This document shows positions 46,260 to 56,834 of a DNA stretch of 64,000 nucleotides, in pieces. The stretch lies in NCBI RefSeq assembly GCF_023065955.2, contig NW_026623089.1, positions 36,672,767-36,736,766 of the forward strand. The letters run 5' to 3'. Position 1 is the stretch's first letter; every line of letters starts with the position of its first letter. Made by a program: the position numbers and the translations under genes. This DNA comes from Ursus arctos. Lineage: Eukaryota; Chordata; Mammalia; Carnivora; Ursidae. The notes under the pieces are model-generated. The model made no database searches. It saw only the letters and a program-made list of their open reading frames with translations, and was not told where the DNA came from.

Positions 46260-47235
46260 CTAAATAATGCACTAGAAAACAAAGACATTGATAAGATAAT
46301 TTTCAGATAGTACTGAAGTCACAAAGAAAATAGCACAGGGTAAATTGATGGGGAGGAGTGGAGCCAGGGGGAGGCTCCTTAGACACAGTGGCCGGTGGCG
46401 GAGACCTCAAGGAGGTGATACTTGAGCTGCAGTGTGAGGGTCATTCCTGTCATGATCCTCGGGAGGGACATTTAGGTAGCTGTGACAGCGAGTGCAAAGA
46501 CCCTGAGTGGGGATGAGTCTGGCACTTCCTAGAAGGAGAGAGGAGGAAGACAGTGTGCTGGAAGATGGTGGATGTGGGCAGAGGGGGAAGGTGAGGGCAG
46601 ATCGCAGAGCCCTGGGGGCCATGGTGAGGTGTGTGGATTGTATTCTTAGGGCCACAGCACACCATTGAAGGGTCTGCACAGAGAATTGACTCTCTGACAC
46701 CATGTGCAGGGTAGGCAGCAAGGGTCTGCTCAGATTCGGGGAGCCCAGGGCAGGGGATTAGTTAGTCAGGGGATGGGGAAATGTGGGCTGATATGGGTTA
46801 TGCTCTGAAGCAATTGATCTTGCTGATGGCTTGAAGGAGGGACAGGAATCCAGAAGTTGTTAGCTTTTCGGCCCAAGCAACCATGGGGCCCTTTCCTGAG
46901 TTGAGGGGGGGGGGGAGGAGAAACATATTTGTGAGGGGTGAGGAATGTTAAGGTTCTCTTGTGGACATGCTAATTTGAAGATGTCAGCTGGGCGGTTGGA
47001 TATGAGTCTGGGGGAGAGGTCTGAGCTAGTAATGTCACTCTGGATATCACTGGCTTGTGGATGGTATTTTAAACTGTGGGATTTGAGGAGGGCCTGGGCC
47101 TGAGCCCTATATTAATCCAGTATTTAGAGAAGGAAGAGGAATAGAGCCCAGCAAAGGAGACTGAGAATGGACAGGCAGTTTGCGAGGAGCAAAATCAAGA
47201 GAGGGCCATGTCACAGAATATTTTCAGCTAGAAAT
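46260..47235 (+). repeat. Ancient high-copy mammalian repeat, second long copy
   Basis: Matches in order to the 31.2-kb copy and to the remembered consensus: 'ggaggtgatacttgagctgc', 'gcgagtgcaaagaccctgag', 'ggttggatatgagtctgggg', 'gagaggtctgagctagtaat'. Includes an 11-G run (46905-46915). Confidence 0.55.
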
Positions 47236-47765
47236 ATATCTGGCTTCTAGAAATGGAGACCAAATATAATAATGTCTGGAATTAGATAGAAGGGTAGTTC
47301 CCTACTGCCATGTAAAAAGTGAGATGTGTGTCCAGGGACAACATGGTAGCCCCACAGATATCAGGGACACAGGTATCTTCTATCTAAGTTTTGTCTCCCT
47401 TCGCCTGCAACTTCTTCAAGGTCAACTCAGAGATTGGAATGGTTGCTAGAACTCCAGCCATCACATCTGTATTCTCACACCTAGGGACAGGAGAGACAGG
47501 GGAGCCAGAAAGACTCGTGCCACATGTCAGTCTCCCTCCAAACCTGCTTTCCTTGAAGTTCCGCTTACCACTCGCACTTACATCTCCTTGGCCACCTCGG
47601 TCTCAGGGAGGCTACATCACATAGTTTTTCTGACTTTTGATATCCTCATCCACAAAAATAGGGAGCTCTTCACTCATTTGTGTTTCATTATTCATGCATG
47701 CTCTGTTTATTCTGGACTCTATGGAGCATCAGGAGGATACTGCTTAATGCCCTGGGGGCTGGTGA
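47236..47765. other. Unique sequence
   Basis: No feature recognised; frames at 47391-47624 and 47588-47971 (+) have no motif. Confidence 0.4.
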
Positions 47766-47769
47766 TGGG

Positions 47770-47885
47770 AGAAGTGACCTTACTCCTGACCCCTGCTGAG
47801 CACCAACCTTATTACAGGCCGGGTGCAAAGCACTCTGTGTCTAGTATTGCATTTGATGCTCACCACCCCCCTGCGAGCTGCTCTG
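47770..47885 (-). repeat. MIR-like fragment
   Basis: 'ctgctgagcaccaaccttat', 'gggtgcaaagcactctgtgt' and 'gctcaccacccccctgcgag' follow the reverse MIR order. Confidence 0.55.
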
Positions 47886-48925
47886 GCTTTCACACACAGC
47901 AGGCCTGCGGAGGGGCGGGGGAGTCTGATGTGTGCACCTTGGTGCCGCCAGCACCTGTGGGGCCAGCGTGATGGGCCTGCCTCCTCCCACACGCCCTGTC
48001 ACGGGCAGGCCCTGCAGACTTGCTGACGACCGGACAGCTCCGAACAGGGTGCAGGAAGCGTTAGAACAATGCCTCGCTGTAGCCCAGAGTTCTGGGCAGG
48101 GCCACAGAGATTTCCCCTGTGTGTTCTGGAATGTTTAGTATGGTTGACCTTGCCAGTGATTTATGAAATACCTTAAAAATAGTTTTTACCTAGAGATAAA
48201 ATATGGCCCTGATTCTTGTCTGTACAATGACCATTGTGCTGGTTGATGACTTCAGCTCTGGTTGTTCGAAACCAGTATTATATCGCCCAGAATGCTTCCT
48301 AGTTTCCCCAGCAAGCACCAGTTTCTGAGGAGAATTTCCTCTGGTGGTACAAGGAAACCAGTCATGTCTTACTTAAGAGGTGACGGATAAAATTATCCTG
48401 ATTATGAAGAAATTATTTGTCCTGGGAATAAAGTCTGCTGACTCTACTGTGTAGACACCCATGTTTCTCTGAGTGTGACCTCACTCAGCTCCTGGACTTG
48501 CTCTCACTTGCTCTGGGAAGCCCCTGGCTATGGTCAATGAGAGGGTTGCCCCCATCAAGTCAGGCCTAGTCTGGCTCTGGCCTGGACCCCCATCTTCTGA
48601 ACTCTCTTCCTCAACAGATGGAAGGCACTTGTCTCAATGTTGACGTTACCAGCAGACGGAAAGGCGGCAGCCTCCAGGGCCGCCTTCGTTCTAGTTCCTT
48701 CTCATCCGTCAGATGGGCACTCTGAGGGCCATCATCACCCCTTGCTCCCCATACAGAATCAGCCCTGAGGCTGGGAAAGGGAGACTGCTTGTGGTGCAGG
48801 AGCCTATGCAAGGCCAATACTCAAAGGCAAAGAAGTCAGGGGCCACTTTGTTTTCATGGACTTGTGAGAAGGCGGGTCAAGGGAGCCAGACAAGACAGGG
48901 CTCCAGATTCTAACCCTCCAGTCTC
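47886..48925. other. GC-rich pocket and unique sequence
   Basis: A small GC-rich pocket (47886-48065) contains a perfect GC-box (ggggcggggg, 47912-47921) and scattered CpGs, but no TATA, exon or CpG island. The rest is unremarkable. Confidence 0.4.
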
Positions 48926-48929
48926 TGGC

Positions 48930-49700
48930 ATGAGACTTTGAGCGGGACACCTCAGGTTACCTAACCTCTCCAAGGGTCACTATCTTTCTTTCTTTTTTTT
49001 AATAGATTTAATTTTTTAGAGCAGTTTTAGGTTCACAGGAAAATTGAGAGGGAAGTCCAGAGATCTCCCATATATCCACTACCGTCCGCATGCACAGCCT
49101 CCTCACTGTCAACATCCCCACCAGAGGATGAACCTGCACCGACACATCATAGCCACCCAAAGTCCACAGCGTACATCAGGGTTCACTTCTGATGTTGTAC
49201 ATTCTGTGGGTTCGGACAAACATATAATGACAGGTATTCACCGTTATAGTATCATACAGAATAGCCTCACTGCACTAAAAATCCTCTGTGTCTATTCATC
49301 CCTCCCTCTCCCCTAAGCCTGGCAACCACTGATCTTTTACTATCTCCATAGTTTTGCCTTTTCCAGAGTGTTGCATAGCTGGAATCCAAAGATTGGCTTC
49401 TTTTATTTAGTAACATGCATTGAAGGTTCCTTCTTGTCTTTTCATGGCTTGCTAGCTCATTTCTTCTTAGTGCTGAATAATATTCCATCATCCGGATGTA
49501 CCACCATTTATTTGTCCATTCACCCGTGGAAGGGCATCTTGGTTGCTTCCAGGTTGTGGTGATTATGAATAAAGCTGCTATAAACATCCATGTGCAGATT
49601 TTCAAGTGTCACTTTCTTCATCAGCAACAACATGGAGATGTGGGAAGCATTACACCAGATAAGAGACTGACAGCATCTGGCACACTGCTCCGTACCTTGT
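48930..49700 (+). repeat. MIR SINE split by an L1
   Basis: Left part 'gcatgagactttgagcggga' / 'ttacctaacctctccaaggg' and right part 'gtgtcactttcttcatcagc' / 'cagcatctggcacactgctc' together form one plus-strand MIR, separated by the L1 at about 48991-49604. Confidence 0.75.
48991..49604 (-). mobile_element. 5'-truncated L1 inside a MIR
   Basis: Minus-strand L1: T-rich tail, 3' untranslated region ('gagcagttttaggttcacag', 'cctgcaccgacacatcatag') and a residual ORF2 tail. The 112-codon minus frame 49267-49605 shows the L1 ending motif MMEYYSALRRNE with PRCPSTGEWTNKW. Flanks gtcactatctttctt (from 48976) and gtcactttctt (49608-49618) look like a duplication with a short deletion. Confidence 0.9.
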
Positions 49701-50195
49701 GTGCTCCTAGTTGATGTTCCTGACGCTCCTGTGATTGCTGCCTCTCCCATGCCAGTGACAAGCAGACTGATGAAGACAGCCTCCAAGGTCCCATTTACTG
49801 GAAAGGGAAGAGAGTTTGAAGTAATAATGACTTTCCAAAGAAAAAGAGCATAACAACCATGTTACTCAGGAAAGAGAATGCCCCTCAGGAACTGTACAAG
49901 TTGTACTTTCAAGGATTACGAGAGTATGAAAGGAAGGAGAACAGGCTGCATATGGATTTCCTTCATGGACTTAAGAGTGGACAAGAAGGGTATCCACCAC
50001 TGGGGCACCTGCGTACTATTGACTCTCAGAATCTGAAGTCCACGTTCTACAATCAAAGAAAAAGTGACAGAAGAAACAGCACAGCATGGAAAAGGGATGT
50101 GAGGAGCCCTGAGGCTTCGTGCTGGGGGCATCTTTAAGTGGTCTGAGCAGCCAACAGCCTTCTCCCAGTGCAGATGCCTCTTGCTCATCCACAAG
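49701..50195. other. Unique sequence with one protein-like small open frame
   Basis: A 92-codon plus-strand frame (49859-50137) starts in an acceptable context (aaccATGt) and has a balanced, charged composition unlike the low-complexity frames elsewhere. No family recognised; no splice or promoter evidence. Listed as a curiosity, not as a gene. Confidence 0.2.
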
Positions 50196-50197
50196 GA

Positions 50198-50405
50198 ATG
50201 TAGCCTGGTAGAGAAGGCCTGGGCTTTCTAGTTAGGCAGATGTGAGTTCCAGTCCTGCTCTGCTATGTGGCTTTGGGGGAACTTATTCCACCTCTCTGAT
50301 CCTCAGCTGAGAGATGGCACTATAATACCTATCATGTAGGGTTGTGGTGGGGCTTAAATCAAGTAATATTTATGAAGCATACAGTCGTGTTGGGTACTGG
50401 TTGTT
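50198..50405 (+). repeat. MIR SINE
   Basis: 'ggtagagaaggcctgggctt', 'gagttccagtcctgctctgc', 'gatcctcagctgagagatgg', 'catgtagggttgtggtgggg'. Confidence 0.85.
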
Positions 50406-50728
50406 TTTATAACAGGCCATCTGGAAAGGCAGAATTGGCCTGGGCATTGCTCACTGTGGGAACCACCATCCGAGGTAACATTCCCACTGCTATAAATGTG
50501 TCCTTAATCTAAGCTGAACTAAATCTTCTGGTAGCTGAGCTAAACTTAATTCTCTTGTACATATAGAACATGAAATTAGAATGTATCTAACTCCTGTTCT
50601 GTGAAATATTTTGAAATGTTTGAGGTGATAACAGGTTCTTTCTCTACCATTCCTTCTTTTGGCTCCTCAGAGCCTGCAAGCATACCTTATACGAGAGGAG
50701 ATGGTTATAATACTTACGGAAATCAATG
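50406..50728. other. Unique sequence
   Basis: No feature recognised. The stretch 50495-50560 has two near copies of 'taagctgaactaaat' ('gagctaaacttaat'). Confidence 0.4.
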
Positions 50729-50738
50729 ACTGGAATTT

Positions 50739-50947
50739 TTTTTAAACGATTTTATTTATTTATTTGAGAGAGAGGGAGGGAGCATGCGAGCACAAGCGCA
50801 CAAGCAGTGGGGAGAGGCAAAGGGAGAGGGAGAAGCAGGCTCCCGGCTGAGTAGGGAGCCCTATACGGGACTCCATCCCAGGACCCTGGGATCATGACCT
50901 GAGCTGAAGGCAGACGCTTAACTGACTGAGCCACACAGGCACCCCAA
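50739..50947 (-). mobile_element. Can-SINE
   Basis: T-rich tail, 'atttatttatttgagagaga', 'gggagaagcaggctcccggc', head complement 'gactgagccacacaggcacc'. Short duplication ctggaattt (50730-50738 and 50952-50960). Confidence 0.93.
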
Positions 50948-51029
50948 AGGGCTGGAATTTGACAAATGAAAGCATAGTTACTTATCTGGAGCAACGATAT
51001 GATAATGGAAATAATTATATCTTATCATT

Positions 51030-51245
51030 ATAGAGAATTTTCAGCAACATTTTCCCAACACATGTTATCTCATTTGATTCTCATTAGAACCTTGTGAATT
51101 AACCACAGGAGTTACTGTCATCCTATTTGAAAAAATTAGGAAAGTGATGTTCGGAGCAGTGATTTTATTGCGTGGGAAGTAGAAGGATATAGGACTAGCC
51201 CCAGGTCTTTCTTCTGGCTCCCAATCCAGTGGTCAGACTGTATCC
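51030..51245 (-). repeat. MIR-like SINE
   Basis: 'acatgttatctcatttgatt', 'ctcattagaaccttgtgaat', 'gatgttcggagcagtgattt' and 'tcccaatccagtggtcag' follow the reverse MIR order. Confidence 0.7.
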
Positions 51246-52880
51246 ATTCACATGTTGTAGGGCACGTGGGTTATCTTCCTACACCGGGAAAGATCAATAG
51301 TGCATGACAAGCAGGTACCAGTTCTGTATGTGACACCATAACAGGCACACTTATAGGCTCTATAACTCTGTATCTGGAGAGACACAGCAAATATGGCAGA
51401 ATGTTCTTCAGACCATTTTCAGAGCTAGAAATGCATGCGTACAAGTCACCATGGAAGCTTGAGGGGGTCAGATTTACACAGAAGCCCTGACTGGTCCATT
51501 TGGAGAAATGATTGTAATCACATAGGGTCCAGTCAAACAGATTCAGAGTTGAATCTTAACCAGGGCTGACAGAACGGAGACCTATGGTGACAGGATGGGG
51601 AAGGCATGGGAGGAATGGGGCATGTGGGAGGATTTGGGATGAAAACTGTTAAGTAGCCTTCCAGCGAGTGGTGAGTGGACAGGGTGACACAAAGGCCATA
51701 TAGCCATGCAACCTCTTCTAAAGTGTGTTGGCAAGGGACCACTATTAAGCAACCGAAGAGCAAGCAAACAGACAAATAAACAGCATCGCGAAAGGCCACA
51801 CAGCAATGTCTGAGCTGCTGCCAACTGCAGTCCGCTGGCTAAACACGTGGGGAGAAACGTGCAAGTCTCCTCTCCAACCTACCAAAGATCTAAAGCGCCA
51901 GCAGATCCAAAGTCAATAAACCGATGCCATCAGGGTGGGAGCAGGAGGGGGAAATGGAGGAGACAAGCGAAAGTGGAAGCATGATTTAGTAATTCTGGAA
52001 AGAACAATGCCGAACATGACATAGAAGTTATTTCAGTCGGCGGTGAAAAGAAAACAAAAATCTTAAAATCAGAGAGGGAGACTGATGGGGCCGGGGGTGG
52101 TGGGGGGGAGAAATGAGGAAAGAAATGAAAGTGGAATGATTTAAGGAGTTCTGGGAAGAAAGTGCAGAGCTGAATTGAGGAGCTGATGGGATGGGTTTTG
52201 GAAAGAAAACAGAATCTTTAGAAAAGTTGAGAGTGTCTGAAATGGTTCCTGATTCATCAGTTTTGAATTAAAATTTTATATGTAAAATTAAGCTATATTT
52301 AGCCACTGCTGACAGGATGTGCAACATCTCTGTTGATATTGTTTGCTGCTGCATGGGTTTACAAGGAGGCTAGAATTCAAAGCAAGTTGCCATCTACCCC
52401 CCCCACCTCCCAGGGGGGAAGCCTGGAAGTGATTAGAAAGGACTTTTCTTTGGCTGCTCCAAGTTGCAGCTAAGACAAAGAAGAAAAGACCTAGGAAATA
52501 GGAAATAGAAAAAGACCTAGAAAATGTGCTTCCTATGGGCTAGAATCTGGGTGCTTTAACTGGGTCTTCAGAGGCAGAGCTCCATGGCCAGAAGATGGCA
52601 TGGGCAATACAGGGGACGGCTGACCAAGGAGGCAAAAAAAGTGAGGGAGAAGGCCTGAGGTCTGAGGGTGATGAATCTCTGCCATAGGGTTGAAAAGTGA
52701 CAAAGCGGCTATTACCTGGCATGGTAAGTTACCAGCTCTAAGGTACCTACACTGGGGCTAGCTTGTACAGGGATGTCAATGTCACACCAGGCGTTTGAGC
52801 ATTACTCCAAGAAGCAAGAAACATTAGAGGCATTGTAGCCAAGAGGAGTCTGGGTTAGGGTTGCCTTTAAGCATGATCAC
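51246..52880. other. Unique sequence, no gene recognised
   Basis: No transposon named over 1.6 kb. Contains a G-rich run with quadruplex potential (52087-52108) and a 26-bp-period duplication (52484-52525). Confidence 0.45.
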
Positions 52881-52889
52881 TGTATGACT

Positions 52890-53395
52890 GTATGGTCAGG
52901 GTTCTCCAGAGAAACAGAACCAAGAGGATACATATCTATGAGATTTATTATAGGAATTGGCTCATGTGGCTAAGGAGGCTAAGAAGTCCCAGTCTGTCTG
53001 CCATCTGCAACCTGGAGAACCAGGATAGCCAGTGGTGTGATTCAGCCTGCAAATTTGGGGTAAGAGGCTGATGATGTTAGTCCCTATCTGAGTCTAAAAG
53101 CTGGACAACCAGCAGCACTGATGTCCAAGGGCAGGAGAAGATGGCTGTCTCAGCTCAAGCAGAGAGAGCAAATTCTTCCTTCCTCTGCCTTTTTGTTCTA
53201 TTCAGGCTCTCAACAGATGGATTGGATGATGTCCACCCACAGTGGGGAGGGCAATCTGTTTACTCAGTTCACCAATTCAAATGATAATTTCTTCTGGAAA
53301 CACCGTCACAGACACACCAAGAAATAATATTTTACCAGCTATCTGGGATTCCTTTTGTCCAGTCAAGTTGACACACAAATTTAACCATTACAACT
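52890..53395 (-). mobile_element. LTR-like ancient repeat
   Basis: 'gggttctccagagaaacaga', 'gagatttattataggaattg', 'ttctattcaggctctcaaca', 'cacagtggggagggcaatct' and 'cagtcaagttgacacacaaa' belong to a very common mammalian element. On the minus strand it begins 'TGTCAACTTGACTGG' and carries AATAAA near its end, which fits an LTR. The family name is not certain. Confidence 0.55.
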
Positions 53396-53755
53396 ACTCC
53401 AGCAATACTGACTCCTCTCTCCTCCTATCCCTTTAAAAATCTGTGTGGAGTCATAGTTCCTTAGTATCCCTGAGAGAGCCTAGGTCACAAGATAGCTCAT
53501 TCTTACCTATGCCCATGCGGAGGGTGGGTGAGGTCTGGAGGTACCACCGAAGAGGCAAGGGAAGGTGGTGGTGGGTCTCCACTGAAGTAGGGGTAGGAGC
53601 AGAGGAGTGGAAAGATCCCGAGGGGCATCCGCTGATGCACAGCTGCACAATCATTTGCAAGTGACTAGGGTTACGCTGGGGAAGTTGAGACCCTACTCAA
53701 GGTGGTGTGGGCCTTCACTTCAGACATTTGGTCTGGTGAGCCTGGGGTGGGGATT
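53396..53755. other. Unique sequence
   Basis: No feature recognised. Confidence 0.4.
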
Positions 53756-53756
53756 T

Positions 53757-54147
53757 AGAAAAAATTATTTGGAAATAATTTTAGACTTACAGAAAAATTG
53801 CAAAAATAGTACAGAGATCTGTATACCCAGATTTTACCAATAATGACATCTTAAAGAACCGTAGCACAAGGATCAAAACTAAGAGATTACCAGCAGTACA
53901 ATATTATTAAGTAAATGACAGACTTTATTTGTATTTCACCAGTTTTTCCACTGATGTCTTATTTCTGTCCCAGGATCCTATCCAGGACACCACATGTAGT
54001 CATCATGTTTCCTTAGTCTCCTTCAATCTGGAAGTGTTTCTGTTTTTCCTTTCTCTTTCATGACCTTGATACTTTTGAAGGATACTGGCAGCTATTTGGT
54101 AGAATGTCTCTCAATCTGCATTTGTCTGAAGTTTTCTCATGATTAGT
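53757..54147 (-). repeat. L1 3'-region fragment (old L1M type), longer copy
   Basis: Same text as at 3963-4275 but extended: 'gaaataattttagacttaca', 'ggatcctatccaggacacca', 'tgtttccttagtctccttca', 'ttttctcatgattagttaac'. Confidence 0.7.
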
Positions 54148-54174
54148 TAACTTCATTTCAAACGTAATGATATA

Positions 54175-55435
54175 GGCAGTTGAAGCAATAGAATAAAAAA
54201 GGATATACCGTATGAACATTAATCAAAAGAAAGCAGGAATCGCTATATTAATATTAGAGAGAGTAGATTTCAGAGCAAATACAATTACCAGTGACAGAGA
54301 GGGACATGATATAATGATGATGAGTCAATAAACCAAGAAGGCAAGGTAATCTTAAAAGAGCTACAAAATATGTGAAGCAAAAACTGATAGACAAATCCAC
54401 AATTATTGTTGGAGATTTTAACGCCCCGCCCCCCATTAATTACTAGGACAACTAGACAGAAAATCAGTAAGGATATGGAACTCAGCAACTCCATCAATCA
54501 ACTTTAATCGGCACTTACAGAATATTCCACCCAACAATAGCAGCATACACATTGTTTTCCAGGCCTACAAAATATATACCAAGATGGACCATATTCTAAG
54601 CCAGAAAACAAGCCTCAACAAATTTAAAAGAATTGAAGTTACACAGAAGACATTCTCTGACATAATGGAATCAAACTAGACATCAGTACAGAAAAATGAC
54701 AGGAAAATTTCCAAACACTTGGAAACTCAACAGCATCGTTGCAAAAAAAACCTTTTGGGGCAAAGAAAAAGTCCCAAGAGAATTTTTTTTTAAGATTTTT
54801 AAAAATTTATCTATGTGAGAATTTAAAACATACATTGAATTGAGTGAAAATGAAATTATGACATATCAAAATTTGTGGGGGCACAGCATTGCTGAGAGGG
54901 AAGTTTATATCACTAAATGTATGCATTAGAAAAAGAAAAAGTTGCAAATCAATAATCTAAGCTCCCACCTCAAGCTTTGAAAACTTCAGAAAGAAAGCAG
55001 AAGAAAGGAATAAATAAAGATAGGAACAGAATTAATGACATTGAAAATAGAAAAACAATAAAGAAAATCAATGAAATAAAAAGCCGTTACTTTGAAGAGA
55101 TCAATAAAATTGATAAAACTCTAAAAAGACTGACAGAAAAAAAGAAAGGATACACAAATTACTAATATTAGGAGTGAGTTCTGGCATGTCACTACAGGCC
55201 TCCAGACACCGACATGGGGATTCTACAAACAATTCCACACACGTGAATTTGACAACTTACATGAAATGGACCAAATTCCTCAAAAAAGAAGAGAAAGGAT
55301 CTGAAAGGAAAACATGAAGCTGTCTCTATTTGCAGATGACATGATTATCTACATAGAAAATCCTAAAGAATGTGCAAAAAAGCTCCTAGAAACCAATAAG
55401 TGAGTTCAGCAATGTTGCAGAACTCCATAAAGGAG
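54175..55435 (+). repeat. L1 ORF2 fossil with endonuclease and RT motifs
   Basis: Plus strand. 54402-54423 encodes IIVGDFN, the endonuclease signature. 55320-55343 encodes a LSLFADDM-type reverse-transcriptase core. Between them, a 62-codon frame (54977-55165) reads like the linker region, rich in Lys and Glu. Sequence between motifs is shortened by deletions, and stops and frameshifts break the ORF, so it is dead. Confidence 0.9.
54786..54816 (-). mobile_element. Possible SINE 3'-tail scrap
   Basis: About 31 bp of 'ttttaagatttttaaaaatt' and 'tatctatgt' type sequence lies between two copies of gagaattt (54778-54785 and 54817-54824) inside the L1 fossil. It looks like the tail of a reverse Can-SINE. 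Confidence 0.35.
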
Positions 55436-55638
55436 GTGTTGGGGGTGTGGGCTCTGTATTGGTTGGTTTGCACATGAAAGACCCCCCTCACAGATGAGTT
55501 GTTTACTGTCTCTAGGAATTGGCTAACCTGGGGAGAGGCAGTCCCTCCACGGTCATCAAGAACTCAGATGTCAAAGCTTAGCGTACTGAAAAGAAAAGAC
55601 ATGGTTAAGGCCCTTAGGCCTGATGGCTTACATTGGTT
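55436..55638. other. Unique sequence
   Basis: No feature recognised. Confidence 0.4.
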
Positions 55639-55639
55639 C

Positions 55640-55972
55640 TGATGTCTGGAATGGGCTTCCCTCGCTCCTTATTTGGCTGGCTTCTCTTCATCCTGCAGAT
55701 GTCAGCTTAAATGTCATCTTTTCAGAGACAGCCTCCGGGACCATCTAGTCCAGATGGCCCCGCCCACATCATGCTGCAGTGCGATGCCTCTGTTTGTGTC
55801 ATTCACAGCATTCATATTTTTGATTCCTTGTCTGTTTTATGTTTGTGCCTTCCATGAATGCAGGACCACACCTGCTTCATTCATTGTTGTATCCCTGGGG
55901 CATGGTAGAGGAATCTGCCGAGAAAGGACACTCAAATATTTCTTGAATGAAAAAAAATAAATGAATGAGGAT
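55640..55972 (+). repeat. L2 LINE 3' end
   Basis: 'gtctggaatgggcttccctc', 'gatgtcagcttaaatgtcat', 'gagacagcctccgggaccat', 'catgaatgcaggaccacacc' and the terminal 'ttcttgaatgaaaaaaaata'. The 95-codon frame here is an L2 remnant. Confidence 0.87.
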
Positions 55973-56052
55973 CACAGAACTTAAGTGGTTTTCCAAGGTG
56001 GTAAGACTGGAAAAACAGATAAAGTAGAAATAAACACAGTTCTAAAATTTCA

Positions 56053-56085
<33 letters not shown>
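56053..56085. repeat. (ATT)n microsatellite
   Basis: About eleven perfect ATT units. Confidence 0.95.
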
Positions 56086-56095
56086 TTTTTGCCCA

Positions 56096-56362
56096 TAGGG
56101 TAGGGGTGTGGGGATGGGCAAAGTAAGTGAAGGGAGTGGGAGATACAGGCTTCCAGTTATGGAATGAATAAGTCAGGAAAATAAAAGGTACAGCACAGGG
56201 AATATAGTCAGTGGTATTGTAATAGCGTTGTATGGTGACACATGGTAGCTTCACTTGTGGTGAGCATAGTATAATGAATAGACTTGTTGAATCACTGTGT
56301 TTACACCTGAAACAAATGTAGTATTGTGTATGAACTATACTGCAGTAAGGACGTTTTAAAAA
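56096..56362 (+). repeat. L1 3' end, plus strand
   Basis: 'gggagatacaggcttccagt', 'tatggaatgaataagtcagg', 'ggtattgtaatagcgttgta', 'tcactgtgtttacacctgaa' and 'gtatgaactatactgcagta' are the last bases of an L1 3' untranslated region. Heavily 5'-truncated. Confidence 0.88.
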
Positions 56363-56655
56363 CTTATTTGGACATATCATGGTTCCTCCCAAAGCCACAA
56401 AGCAGTCGCTGAACCAGCTTTGCCTGCATCTAGGCCCCATTAAAAGCTTCAGCAATGCTAGTCGGTATGATGTACTGAGTCCCCCTGAGTCTGAGGGGCC
56501 TGTGCAGCTCTGGCAGGGAGTTTGGGAAAGGACTCCTCACCCGGGTCCTGCAGTGATCAGAACTGATCACCAGAATTATATGGGGATTTCTCTGAAATTT
56601 TAGATTATTAAGCCCATCCCAGGGACTCCAGAAAGGCTTAATTCTGTAGGCCTGT
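56363..56655. other. Unique sequence
   Basis: No feature recognised; a 74-codon frame (56379-56603, +) has no motif. Confidence 0.4.
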
Positions 56656-56834
56656 TAGGCTTGCCAGATTTGGCAAATAAAATTACAAGATGCTCAGCTA
56701 GATTAAATTTCAAACAAACAATATTTAAAAAATGTGTATCCCAAATGTTACATGAGACATACAATGAAACTTAGTCATTGCCTATCTGAAATTCAAATTT
56801 AACTGGGCGTCCCACATTTTATCTGGCAGCCTTA
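56656..56834. mobile_element. Palindromic nonautonomous DNA transposon
   Basis: Left arm 'taggcttgccagatttggca', right arm 'aactgggcgtcccacatttt' / 'atctggcagcctta'. The arms are imperfect inverted complements over roughly 40 bp, including gccagat against atctggc and 'aaatttca' against 'ttcaaattt'. This matches a common palindromic mammalian DNA element whose name I do not recall. Confidence 0.65.
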
